Positions 41,978 through 50,998 of a stretch of 54,434 nucleotides of DNA are shown piece by piece; positions within the stretch are counted from its first letter, which is position 1, and each line of letters starts with the position of its first letter. The notes under the pieces were generated by a model. The model was not told the DNA's origin. It saw nothing but the letters and a program-made list of their open reading frames with translations, and made no database searches. Both the position numbers and the translations under genes were made by a program. This stretch comes from Opitutia bacterium (GTDB lineage: Bacteria; Verrucomicrobiota; Verrucomicrobiia; Opitutales; Opitutaceae), in contig PLOH01000064.1 in NCBI GenBank assembly GCA_003142955.1, forward strand, positions 1 to 54,434, given 5' to 3'.

Positions 41978-42700
41978 TCAGATCTGGTAGTCCGCGCGGC
42001 CCGAATTCTCGTGCAGTCCACATTCGCGCTTGAGGCCGCCGAACCGGGTCTCCTCTTCGGTCATGCCCTCCAGCAGTTTCGAGGAGCTGTGCCAGTCTCC
42101 CACCGAGACATAGCCCTGTTCCCAGAACGGATGATAGGGCAGGTCGTGTTCCTTTAGGTAGTGGTACACGCGGCGATTGTCCCAATCGATGATCGGATGC
42201 ACCTTGGTGATCTTGTTCTGCCGGTGCACGACTTTCAGGTCTCGCCGGGTGCTGGCCTGGGCTCGTCGCAACCCGGTCAACCATGCGGTCGCGCCAAGTT
42301 CGCGGACTGCCCGCTCCATCGGTTCGATCTTGTTGATAAAATTGTAGCGCTCGATTCCCTGGATGCCCTGTTCCCATTCCCTCCCGTAAAGCGCCTCTTG
42401 CCGCGCGGCCGTCATCGCCGGATTGTAGACCTTGAGATTGAGCTTGAGCCGATCAGTCAATCTGTCCGCGAAGTGGTAGGTCTCCGGAAACAGGTAACCG
42501 GTGTCGATGAAAACGACCGGGATATCTGGAGTGGTTCGGGTGACCAGGTGGAGCATCACGGCGGACTGGATGCCGAAGCTCGTGGTCATCACCAGCCGGT
42601 CGCCAAAGCATTCGGCCGCCCAGAGCACCCGGTCCTCAGCGGTCGCATTTTCAAGGCTCAATGCTGCCGTCGGCACTGCGACCAAGGGAGAATTCGTCAT
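41978..42700 (-). CDS. cysH: Phosphoadenylyl-sulfate (PAPS) reductase
   Basis: 240 residues. Reduces activated sulfate to sulfite with thioredoxin or glutaredoxin in assimilatory sulfate reduction. Marks: the PP-loop-like [66 protein letters not shown] and the redox Cys in KRECGLHE at the C-terminus. The CC...CC iron-sulfur pairs of APS reductases are absent, so PAPS is the expected substrate. A 22-bp palindrome 16 bases upstream of the ATG probably controls it. The start lacks a clear Shine-Dalgarno, so a very short or leaderless mRNA is possible. Confidence 0.92.
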   Translation of the reverse strand: MTNSPLVAVPTAALSLENATAEDRVLWAAECFGDRLVMTTSFGIQSAVMLHLVTRTTPDIPVVFIDTGYLFPETYHFADRLTDRLKLNLKVYNPAMTAARQEALYGREWEQGIQGIERYNFINKIEPMERAVRELGATAWLTGLRRAQASTRRDLKVVHRQNKITKVHPIIDWDNRRVYHYLKEHDLPYHPFWEQGYVSVGDWHSSSKLLEGMTEEETRFGGLKRECGLHENSGRADYQI

Positions 42701-42715
42701 GGAATTCGATTACAA

Positions 42716-42737
42716 TACTTAAGACATGTCCTAAGTA
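42716..42737 (-). promoter_or_regulatory. Palindromic operator upstream of cysH
   Basis: A 22-bp inverted repeat with 10 of 11 positions paired: TACTTAAGACA and TGTCCTAAGTA. It lies in an AT-rich 80-base gap between valS and cysH, 15 bases from the cysH ATG, so a bound dimer would block the promoter or initiation region. The sequence resembles half-sites of small winged-helix regulators (for example Rrf2-type) of sulfur metabolism, which is only an analogy. Confidence 0.6.
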
Positions 42738-42780
42738 AAGTAACCAAACAAGCCACACCCTACATAACGTCGTTAGCCTT

Positions 42781-45525
42781 TTAGGACAAAGCACTAAGGA
42801 GCCGCTCGATCTCCGCTTTTTTGGCTTTCAGATCGGCGAGCTGCTTTCTTGCTCCCTCAATCACCTGCGGTGGCGCCTTTCCCGCAAACGCGGGATTCGC
42901 AAGCCGGGCCTCGGTCGCGGCGACGTACTGCGCTAGCTTTCCCAATTCCTTCGTCAGACGCGCCACCTCGGCAGAAGAATCTCCCGAATCAGGAAGAAGC
43001 AGGTAGGCGGTGCCAAGCGGCGTGATGATCGCCGGAGCCTTGTCGGGCGCGGGGTTGGTGCCATGGCTGAATCGGGCAACGCCGGCCAGACGGAGATACA
43101 AATTGAGGTCTCGTTCGTCAAACTCCACGGTCGGCCGGAAGTCCGAAGTAGGAAGATAGACCTCGACATCGCGTCGTGAAGCCACCCCCGACGCGGCCTT
43201 AAGCTGGCGGATGCCCGCGACAAATTCCTTGAAGGCCTCGACCTTTCGCACCTGGCGCCTTTCCAGCAAAATCCAGTGACTGTGCAACGTCTCGACCAAA
43301 GCGGAAGCGTCGACCAACCGCGCATCACGGGTCAGAAATGTGCCCGCCGCACCGAATCCAAGCTGGTTCCAGAGTTCTTCCGTGATGAACGGAATAAACG
43401 GATGCAACAGCAGCAACGTTTGCCTGAGCACGAGGTCCTGGATCGCAAGGCAGTTGGCCTTCGTATCGGCCACCTGCAGCTTGGCCTTCGAGACCTCGAC
43501 GTACCAATCGCAAAAATCGTTCCAGAAGAATCCGTACAACGCCTGCACCGTCGCGCTGAACTCAAATTCGTAGAAACAGCGGTCGACTTCGCGCGTCACG
43601 GCGAGCAATCGATCGAGAATGGCATGGTCGTCGGCATCGAACCGGTCCGGATCGAGCCGCCCGATGATCGCCGAGAGCGATTCGCTGTCGCCCGCTTCGC
43701 CGCTGAGCTGGCGGAAGCGGCAGGCGTTCCATAGCTTGTTGCAGAAATTCTTACCAAATTCGATGCGTTCCTCGGCAAACCGGATGTCCTGCCCCTGCGG
43801 CGCAATCGAGATGATGCCGAAGCGGAGGCCATCGGCACCGTATTTTCCGATCAGGTCGAGCGGATCGGGCGAGTTGCCGAGCGACTTCGACATCTTGCGG
43901 CCCTGCTGATCGCGGATGATGCCCGTGAAATACACGTTCCGGAACGGGATGCGCCGTTCCAACGGTTCGCCGGGCCGGATGAATTCGAGACCGGCCATGA
44001 TCATCCGCGCCACCCAGAAAAAGATGATATCGGGAGCGGTGACGAGGGTCGTCGTCGGATAAAAGAAATCAAAACCAGCCTGGTCCATCGCAGCCGGGTC
44101 CGGCCAGCCCATCGTGGCGAACGGCCAAAGCCAGGAAGACGCCCAAGTGTCGAGCACATCCTCCTCCTGCTCCCAGTTCTCCGGATCACCCGGGCCTTCG
44201 AGCGAGACATGCACCTTCTCCGGATCGCGGAGATCCGCGGCCGTGAGTTTCTCCCGGTCGACACCTTTGCGGTACCACACCGGAATGCGGTGTCCCCACC
44301 ACAACTGACGGCTGATGCACCAATCCTGAATGTTGTCGAGCCAGTGCAGGTAGACCTTCGCCCAACGCTCCGGATAGAATTTGATATGGCCGTCGCGCAC
44401 CGCCGCCTTGGCCTCCTCGACTTTCGGATATCGCAGCCACCACTGCATCGTCAGGCGCGGTTCGATCGGCACGTCGGCGCGCTCGGAGTACCCGACATTG
44501 TTCTCGTAGGGCTCCTCCTTGACCAGTGCGCCGGCGGCTTTAAGCAGCTCCGCTGCCTTCTTGCGCCCGGCAAACCGGTCCAAGCCCGCGAGTTCCGGTC
44601 CGGCGAGTTCATTCAGCACGCCGTCCGGGTTGAGCACATCGCGGATCGGCAGCTGGTGACGCTGCCCGATTTCAAAGTCCGCCTTGTCATGCGCAGGGGT
44701 GATCTTGAGCGCACCGGTGCCGAATTCCCGATCCACCGCAGCGTCGGCAATGATCGGAATCTGCTCGCGCACCAAGGGACGCCAGACGGATTGGCCAATC
44801 AACCCCGCGTAGCGCGGATCATCCGGATGCACGGCAATGGCGGAGTCACCGGGAATCGTCTCCGGCCGGGTGGTGACGACTTCGACAAATTGTCCCGGGC
44901 GTCCGGCAATCTCATACCGCACGCGGTAGAGCAACCCCTTCACGGGCTTCATGATCACCTCTTCGTCGGAAAGGGCGGTGAGTGAAGCCGGGCACCAGTT
45001 GACCATGCGTTTGCCACGATAAATGTGACCCCGCCGAAACAGTTCGACGAAAACGTACAGCACCCGCTGCGAATACCCAGGATCCATGGTGAACGCCGTG
45101 CGGCTCCAGTCGCACGACGCCCCGAGGCGGCGCAGTTGTTCCAGGATGATGTCGCCCTTCTCCTTGCGCCACTCCCACACCTTCGCCACGAATTTTTCCC
45201 GGCCCAGATCGCGGCGGTGCAATTTGTGTTTGCGCAACTCCTTTTCCACGACCGTTTGGGTGGCGATTCCGGCGTGATCCGTGCCGGGCACCCAGAGCGC
45301 GGCCCGACCTTCCAGGCGGGCGCGGCGGATGAGGATGTCTTGCAGCGTGTTGTTCAGGACGTGCCCCATCGTGAGCATGCCAGTCACATTGGGCGGAGGG
45401 ATGACGATGCTGTACGGCTCCCGGCCCGGGTCGGCCCGACCCGCAAACGCGTCGGCGGCCTGCCAGGCGGCATGCCACCGTTGTTCGACTTCGCGCGGCT
45501 CGTAGCTCTTGGTAATCTCGGGCAT
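42781..45525 (-). CDS. valS: Valyl-tRNA synthetase
   Basis: Class Ia synthetase charging tRNA-Val, 914 residues. HIGH-type motif: PPPNVTGMLTMGHVLNNTLQ. GTDHAGIATQ. An editing (CP1) domain of ~200 residues contains VVTTRPETIPGDSAIAVHP. KMSKS is in GRKMSKSLGNSPDPLDL. The anticodon-binding helical domain follows, and the C-terminal coiled-coil (ELGKLAQYVAATEARLANPAF...) binds tRNA. All expected parts are present. ATG 45525 begins MPEITKSYEPREVEQRWH. Confidence 0.96.
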   Translation of the reverse strand: MPEITKSYEPREVEQRWHAAWQAADAFAGRADPGREPYSIVIPPPNVTGMLTMGHVLNNTLQDILIRRARLEGRAALWVPGTDHAGIATQTVVEKELRKHKLHRRDLGREKFVAKVWEWRKEKGDIILEQLRRLGASCDWSRTAFTMDPGYSQRVLYVFVELFRRGHIYRGKRMVNWCPASLTALSDEEVIMKPVKGLLYRVRYEIAGRPGQFVEVVTTRPETIPGDSAIAVHPDDPRYAGLIGQSVWRPLVREQIPIIADAAVDREFGTGALKITPAHDKADFEIGQRHQLPIRDVLNPDGVLNELAGPELAGLDRFAGRKKAAELLKAAGALVKEEPYENNVGYSERADVPIEPRLTMQWWLRYPKVEEAKAAVRDGHIKFYPERWAKVYLHWLDNIQDWCISRQLWWGHRIPVWYRKGVDREKLTAADLRDPEKVHVSLEGPGDPENWEQEEDVLDTWASSWLWPFATMGWPDPAAMDQAGFDFFYPTTTLVTAPDIIFFWVARMIMAGLEFIRPGEPLERRIPFRNVYFTGIIRDQQGRKMSKSLGNSPDPLDLIGKYGADGLRFGIISIAPQGQDIRFAEERIEFGKNFCNKLWNACRFRQLSGEAGDSESLSAIIGRLDPDRFDADDHAILDRLLAVTREVDRCFYEFEFSATVQALYGFFWNDFCDWYVEVSKAKLQVADTKANCLAIQDLVLRQTLLLLHPFIPFITEELWNQLGFGAAGTFLTRDARLVDASALVETLHSHWILLERRQVRKVEAFKEFVAGIRQLKAASGVASRRDVEVYLPTSDFRPTVEFDERDLNLYLRLAGVARFSHGTNPAPDKAPAIITPLGTAYLLLPDSGDSSAEVARLTKELGKLAQYVAATEARLANPAFAGKAPPQVIEGARKQLADLKAKKAEIERLLSALS

Positions 45526-45807
45526 GGGAAAATGAAACAGGTGAAGCCGGCGAGCAAAGAACCGGGCCCAAACCGGGGCAAGCGATTAGTGGTCTTCGGC
45601 GGCTGGAATCCCCTGGTCGTTCGTTTGGCGCGGCAACCAATTGGGGTTTAGACAGCGAGCTCGCTCGCGCTATTTTGCGCCAGCAAGCTGGCAGCCAACG
45701 CGCTGCACAACCGCAATAAAAGATCTTCGGCAGAGACGCTGGCGGCGAGCCTCTTGCCTTGCAAATCTACGACCAACCGCCAACCTGCCCGACGCTAATA
45801 CACACCC
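45526..45807. other. Divergent gap between valS and the S9 peptidase gene
   Basis: 282 bases. Holds two short palindromes, AGCGAGCTCGCT (45654-45665) and GCCAGC-AA-GCTGGC (45679-45692), of the REP-like kind seen elsewhere in the window. Promoters for both divergent genes must lie here, but no clear -35/-10 pair or T-box-like structure for valS was recognised. Confidence 0.4.
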
Positions 45808-47877
45808 ATGGACTACTGTCGAAAACTACTCCCCAGGTTCGGCGCGTTGGCGCTGGCCCTCGCTCTTCCCTGCCTCGCGAAGGCGGAGAAACTGGATCTG
45901 GATCGTACCGATCCGGTTCCCGCCAATCAACCCATCCCGGTGATGGATTTCTTCCGTCCGGAGATTCTGAAAAATCCGACCGTGAATCTGGCCGGCACGC
46001 ATGTCGCAGCAATTGTCGCAGCCGACCAGGATCACACTAGTCTCATGGTCTACGACCTGAAGACGCAAAAAATTGAAAGCTATAGTTCGAGGGGCGACAG
46101 CGACGTCACGATTGTCCAATGGCTGACCGACGACCTGCTCACCTTTACGATCAACTACCAAAAGGGAGGCAACTACGTCTTTTGCGCCGGCCATCCGGGG
46201 ATTCTCGGCCAGTCCTATCCGCTGCTACAGAACGTCACGGGTGCATTGATCGTTGTCCCGCCAAATGACCGTACGCATCCTCTGGCCAGTGTCGGGCCGC
46301 ATACCAGCAATACCGGCCAATATGGCGAAGTGATGACGCTCGACGCAGAGCTCAATCGCGGCGCGCTCCTGGATTTGAGCGGCAACGGAGCGCTGGTCGG
46401 TGGCCAAGCCCTGGCTGACGTCGAGGAAGCAAACCTGCACCACATCGCGGCCCGGCATCCGGTCATGGAGACGCCAAACGGATTTGATCTCGGGTATTGG
46501 GCGACCAAGGAAGGGAAATTGGCTTTTGCGGTGAGCTCGACGAATGGTGTGCTCACGCTGCAACGTCTTGAGGGAGACAAATGGGTGAAATGCCCCGAGA
46601 ACCTCGATGAAATGGACGTCATCGAAAGCGGCGACAACCCAGGCGAAATCATTGTCCTGGGCCAGCGCAGTGAAGGCAAACACCGGCCATTGGAAATCCT
46701 CAACGCAGCGGACGGCGTCTCCCACGGAAACCTGCTGGAAGACCCGCACTACGATTTTGACGGCCGGCTGTATCGGGATCCCGTGTCCCGCACCATCCTC
46801 GGCGCTTTCTACGACCGGGCCATACCAACGGTTGTCTGGTTCGACGAGGGAATGAAGAAACTGCAGAGTTCATTGGAAAAACTGCCGGTTTTCAAGGGGC
46901 TGGTGGTGCGCATTCTCGGCAACAATGCGGATCGAAGCGGGATCCTGATCGAAGCGTTCTCCGACACCCACCCCAGCGGCTACTTCTGGGCGGATCTGAA
47001 AACCAAGAGCTTCGGCCCAATCAAGAATTCCCGGCCTTGGATTGACCCGGCCCGGATGCAGCCGATGAGCATGATCAAGTATAAGACCCGGGACGGCCAC
47101 GCACTCGATGCCTATTTCACCCTGCCGGCAGGAGCTTCCAAACAGAATCCGTCGCCGCTGGTGGTGCTGCCTCCCACCTGGTATCAAATAAACCGAACTA
47201 CCTGGGGCTTTGACCCTGAGGTGCAGTTCTTTGTCAGCCGAGGCTATGCCGTCCTGCAGCCCAATCACCGAGGGTCAGCCGGCTACACCGGGATGTTTCC
47301 AACTGCCGACGAATGGGATTTCCGGAAAATGTATGAAGACGTGACGGATGCCACCAAGACGTTCCTCGCACTAGGTTTTGCCGATCGCAGCCGGGTGGCG
47401 ATCGTCGGAACTTCTTTCGGTGGTTTCCTCGCCCTTTCGGGAGCCGCGTATGAACCCGGTCTTTATCAGTGCGCCGTGGCCATTTCGCCCGCGGCGTTGG
47501 ATCTCGCGAAATACATCCAGGAGAACAAATACAACCAGTACTCAGATTCGACTTATTCCCGCCTCGTGTACAAGCTGGGCGATCCGAAAGCCGACGCCGC
47601 GAAATTCGATGCGCTATCTCCGCTGCGGCATGCCGAGCAGATCCAGGCGGCCGTCTTGATTTGCACGGGCGAGTACGATCCCACGTTCGTGACGAAGGAA
47701 GCGAAGGAACTCGTCTCGATCGCCAAAAAGAATCGCGCGACTTCCGATACGATTTACTTCCTGAATGAAGCGGGCGGCGTGCGGCATCTCGCCAACAAAG
47801 TGGAACTCTACTCGAAGATCGACGCCTTCCTGGCGCAAAATCTCGGGCGTGCTCCCGCTCCTGCTGGAACACCGTGA
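45808..47877 (+). CDS. Secreted prolyl-oligopeptidase-family (S9) hydrolase
   Basis: 689 residues. Signal peptide (MDYCRKLLPRFGALALALAL to AKA), then a beta-propeller-like domain (~40-400) and a C-terminal alpha/beta hydrolase. Catalytic triad: Ser536 in GTSFGGF, Asp624 in GEYDPTF, His660 in GVRHLAN. The usual HGGP oxyanion segment of S9C enzymes is replaced by VVLPPTWYQINRTTW, so peptidase activity of the standard type is uncertain and an esterase-like role is possible. NHRGSAGYTGMF is well conserved. Likely periplasmic and monocistronic. Confidence 0.82.
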   Translation: MDYCRKLLPRFGALALALALPCLAKAEKLDLDRTDPVPANQPIPVMDFFRPEILKNPTVNLAGTHVAAIVAADQDHTSLMVYDLKTQKIESYSSRGDSDVTIVQWLTDDLLTFTINYQKGGNYVFCAGHPGILGQSYPLLQNVTGALIVVPPNDRTHPLASVGPHTSNTGQYGEVMTLDAELNRGALLDLSGNGALVGGQALADVEEANLHHIAARHPVMETPNGFDLGYWATKEGKLAFAVSSTNGVLTLQRLEGDKWVKCPENLDEMDVIESGDNPGEIIVLGQRSEGKHRPLEILNAADGVSHGNLLEDPHYDFDGRLYRDPVSRTILGAFYDRAIPTVVWFDEGMKKLQSSLEKLPVFKGLVVRILGNNADRSGILIEAFSDTHPSGYFWADLKTKSFGPIKNSRPWIDPARMQPMSMIKYKTRDGHALDAYFTLPAGASKQNPSPLVVLPPTWYQINRTTWGFDPEVQFFVSRGYAVLQPNHRGSAGYTGMFPTADEWDFRKMYEDVTDATKTFLALGFADRSRVAIVGTSFGGFLALSGAAYEPGLYQCAVAISPAALDLAKYIQENKYNQYSDSTYSRLVYKLGDPKADAAKFDALSPLRHAEQIQAAVLICTGEYDPTFVTKEAKELVSIAKKNRATSDTIYFLNEAGGVRHLANKVELYSKIDAFLAQNLGRAPAPAGTP

Positions 47878-48178
47878 CGCCAGCGGCAAAGCCGCGTTCC
47901 TGCCGGCCTGATTTTTCATAACTGGCAGCCTGGGTGACTTGGGTTCTCCAGGCTGTCAGCCAGATTCTCTCGGCATTTATCGGGGATGGGGCAGTCTCTG
48001 CAGCAGCTCTTCAAGAAACAGCGCTTGCGGTGTGGCAGGCCGGGGTCGGCGACCTCGGCTACATGTTTCTTCCCGTTTGACGCCTGAACCGTTTCAAGGT
48101 TGGGACTGCAGCGTTGAGGCCTGACCCGCCATTTCCGGCTTTGCGCGATCCGAACTTTGCTGCTCACTAGATCCCTTC
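47878..48178 (+). repeat. Hairpin-rich gap between the S9 peptidase gene and glnD
   Basis: 301 bases without a gene. Contains CAGCCTGG/CCAGGCTG (47926-47955, 14-base loop), a likely transcript end for the peptidase gene. It also has GCCGGGGTC-GGC-GACCTCGGC (48039-48059, one G-T pair), a REP-like stem, and a small GCGGC/GCCGC stem at 47883-47895. The glnD promoter was not recognised. Confidence 0.5.
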
Positions 48179-50977
48179 ATGGTTGGACGCATCCACAAAC
48201 ACGCTCTTGAGCGACTGAATTTCCAGGGCGAAGTGCCAGTCGCCACGCGTTTGGCCGCATGCAAGACGTTCTTGCGGCTGGAGAGCGCGATGATCCGGAT
48301 GCATCATGACGCCGGCGAAGCCGGACTCAAGCTCGCCCAGGCCCGCGCCGCCATGATCGACGTCATGCTGGCCCGGCTTTTCGACTATGCGATCGATTCC
48401 TACCGTCGCACTCACGGCGACCCGCCCTCCCCCGTCAGCCTGATCGCGTTGGGCGGGTATGGCCGGCACGAACTCAATCCGCTGAGCGACATCGATGTGA
48501 TGTTCCTGTTTCCCCCGAAAACCAAGCCGGCCCTCGTGAAGCCGCTGCAGGAACACCTCGTCAACGAGATCCTTTACATCCTTTGGGATTGCGACCTCAA
48601 GGTGGGCCATTCGACCCGCACTATTGACGAGGCCTTTGCAGAAGCCCGCCGCGACATTCAGACGAAGACGTCCCTTCTGGAATCCCATCTCGTCGCCGGC
48701 ACCGCGGCGCTCTACGAGACCTTCGCAAAGGCCTACCGCAGTTTTGCCATGACGGAGGATCCCAAGGGCTACATCGCCGCCCGGCTGGCCGACCAGGCCG
48801 CACGCCGCGCGAAATATGGCGACACCGTCTTTTTGCAGGAACCCGACATCAAGAACGGCGTCGGCGGCCTGCGCGATTATCAGAATGCCCTCTGGATGGC
48901 GCGGGTCAGGCTCGGCATTGAGCGCATGGAGGAGCTGCACACCCTCAATTACCTGCGGCGCAAGGAACTCGCCGACTTCCAGCGCGGCTACAATTTCCTC
49001 TTGCGGGTCCGCAACGAGCTCCATTTCACGAGCAAGCACGCGACCGACCTGCTGGATCTCGAAATGCAGACGCGCGTGGCCCTGAATCTCGGTTACCGCC
49101 AGCAGAACCCTCTCCAGCGCATCGAGGACTTCATGGCAGATTACTACCGCCAGGCGCAGGCCATTTATCGCATCTCGATGATCGTCGAGAACCGCCTCGC
49201 GCTGGCGATCAAGGAAAACAGTAGTTCGCTGCTCTCTTTCCGCGAGATGTTGCGTCTGCGCCGGTTTGAACGCACGAAGCTGATCGACGGCTTCACCCTG
49301 CGCGGACGGGAACTGGCGGCGGCCACGCCCGGGGTTTTTAGGGACGATCCTGTCCGCCTCATCCGCGTGTTCCGCCACTGCCAACAACTCGGGGCGGCAC
49401 CGGACTTCAACCTCACGGCCTTGATCCGGGAATCGCTGCCCCTGCTGACGCGGCAGGTCAGGGCATCGCCCGATGCCAATATCAGCTTTCGCGCGATTCT
49501 CCAGGAGGCCGGAAACGTCTTCCCCACCCTGCAACTGATGCATGAGCTGGGAGTACTGGGGCGGTTTATTCCTCCGTTCGACCGGCTCACCTGTCTCGTC
49601 CAGCATGAATTCTATCACCGCTACACGGCTGACATTCATACGCTCAACGCCATCCGGGAACTCGACCGGGTGTTCAATCAGGCCGAGCCGATTACCCAAG
49701 AATACCGCAAACAGCTCCACGAAACTTCCGATCCCACCCTGCTCTACCTCATTCTATTCCTGCATGACATCGGCAAGGCCCTTGGGATGAAAGGACACAG
49801 CGAGAGCGGCGTCCAGCTGGCCAACCCGATTCTCGAATCCCTCCAGGTGGATGCCAAGAGCCGCGAGGTCGTCACGTTTATTATAAAAAATCATCTGATC
49901 ATGGCACGATTCTGGCAGAAGCATAATCTGGATGACCCGCAGTCTGCCACTGCCTTTGCCGATTTGGTTGGCGATGCCGAAAAGCTTCGTTATCTTTATG
50001 TTCATACGTTCTGCGACGCGCGCGGCACGGCCGCCTCGCTTTGGAACAGCTACAAGGATACCCTTCACACCACTCTCTTCCGCACTACCCTTGAGCGTCT
50101 TCTTCTCGGAGACGCCGTCGAAAAACGAAATCTGGAGCGAAAACAGATGATCCACAAGGAACTGATCACCAAACAGATTCCTGGCATCAGTCAGGATGAG
50201 ATCACCGCACATTTCAACCTGCTCCCGGAACGCTATTTCCTGCACACCGAGGCGAGCGAAATCGCCTTGCACATCCAGATGGTCAACCGCCTGCTCAAGT
50301 CCATCAGCGAGGCGGACTCCGTCAGTTCCCTCCGGCCGATTGTCGACTGGAAAGACGACCTCAACCGCAGCCTCACGGTCGTGAACGTGGTCACGTGGGA
50401 CCGGGCCGGCCTGTTCTACAAGCTGGCGGGCGGTTTCAGCGTGGCCGGATTGAACATCCTTGGCGCCAAGGTCATCTCGCGCTCCGACCATATCGCAATT
50501 GACACCTTTTACATCGTGGAACCCGGGCGCGGCGTGGTCCAGAGTCAGGCGGCCATGGAGACCTTTGCGCGTACCGTCGAAACTGCGCTGATTCAAAACA
50601 ACGACCTCTATCCCGCAATCGTCGCCCAGGCCCAGAAGATCAGCAGCAGCCGGTACACGACTGAAAACAACACGCTGCACAGCTCATTTCCGCCCACCGT
50701 CGAGGTGTACCATGAACTGGCGATGATGCGCACAATCATCGACATCCAGACGCGTGATCAGATCGGGCTGCTGTACCGGCTCGCGAAGATCATCTTTGAT
50801 CATGGCTTCGACATTACTTTCGCCCGGATCAACACCGAGCACGGCGTCGCCCTCGACACGTTCTATATTGAAAGCGCCAACCATGAAGCCACGGAGGACA
50901 CGGCGCGCCTTCATGCCCTGCGCGACGCGCTGGCCCGCGTGATCGCACCCGCCGCAGTCGAGCAACCCGCCGTTTGA
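48179..50977 (+). CDS. glnD: PII uridylyltransferase / uridylyl-removing enzyme
   Basis: 932 residues. Central nitrogen sensor that uridylylates PII proteins when glutamine is low and removes UMP when it is high. Domains in order: nucleotidyltransferase (GGYGRHELNPLSDIDVMFLF, ~97-116), a linker with FLQEPDIKNGVGGLRDYQ, an HD phosphohydrolase (YTADIHTLNAIRELDR and FLHDIGKALGMKGHSESG) and two C-terminal ACT domains (TVVNVVTWDRAGLFYKLAGG and IDIQTRDQIGLLYRLAKI) that bind glutamine. All catalytic motifs appear intact. The GAF histidine kinase gene starts 21 bases downstream and is probably co-transcribed. Confidence 0.96.
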   Translation: MVGRIHKHALERLNFQGEVPVATRLAACKTFLRLESAMIRMHHDAGEAGLKLAQARAAMIDVMLARLFDYAIDSYRRTHGDPPSPVSLIALGGYGRHELNPLSDIDVMFLFPPKTKPALVKPLQEHLVNEILYILWDCDLKVGHSTRTIDEAFAEARRDIQTKTSLLESHLVAGTAALYETFAKAYRSFAMTEDPKGYIAARLADQAARRAKYGDTVFLQEPDIKNGVGGLRDYQNALWMARVRLGIERMEELHTLNYLRRKELADFQRGYNFLLRVRNELHFTSKHATDLLDLEMQTRVALNLGYRQQNPLQRIEDFMADYYRQAQAIYRISMIVENRLALAIKENSSSLLSFREMLRLRRFERTKLIDGFTLRGRELAAATPGVFRDDPVRLIRVFRHCQQLGAAPDFNLTALIRESLPLLTRQVRASPDANISFRAILQEAGNVFPTLQLMHELGVLGRFIPPFDRLTCLVQHEFYHRYTADIHTLNAIRELDRVFNQAEPITQEYRKQLHETSDPTLLYLILFLHDIGKALGMKGHSESGVQLANPILESLQVDAKSREVVTFIIKNHLIMARFWQKHNLDDPQSATAFADLVGDAEKLRYLYVHTFCDARGTAASLWNSYKDTLHTTLFRTTLERLLLGDAVEKRNLERKQMIHKELITKQIPGISQDEITAHFNLLPERYFLHTEASEIALHIQMVNRLLKSISEADSVSSLRPIVDWKDDLNRSLTVVNVVTWDRAGLFYKLAGGFSVAGLNILGAKVISRSDHIAIDTFYIVEPGRGVVQSQAAMETFARTVETALIQNNDLYPAIVAQAQKISSSRYTTENNTLHSSFPPTVEVYHELAMMRTIIDIQTRDQIGLLYRLAKIIFDHGFDITFARINTEHGVALDTFYIESANHEATEDTARLHALRDALARVIAPAAVEQPAV

Positions 50978-50998
50978 TCGGTTTCTGGTGTCGTCATT

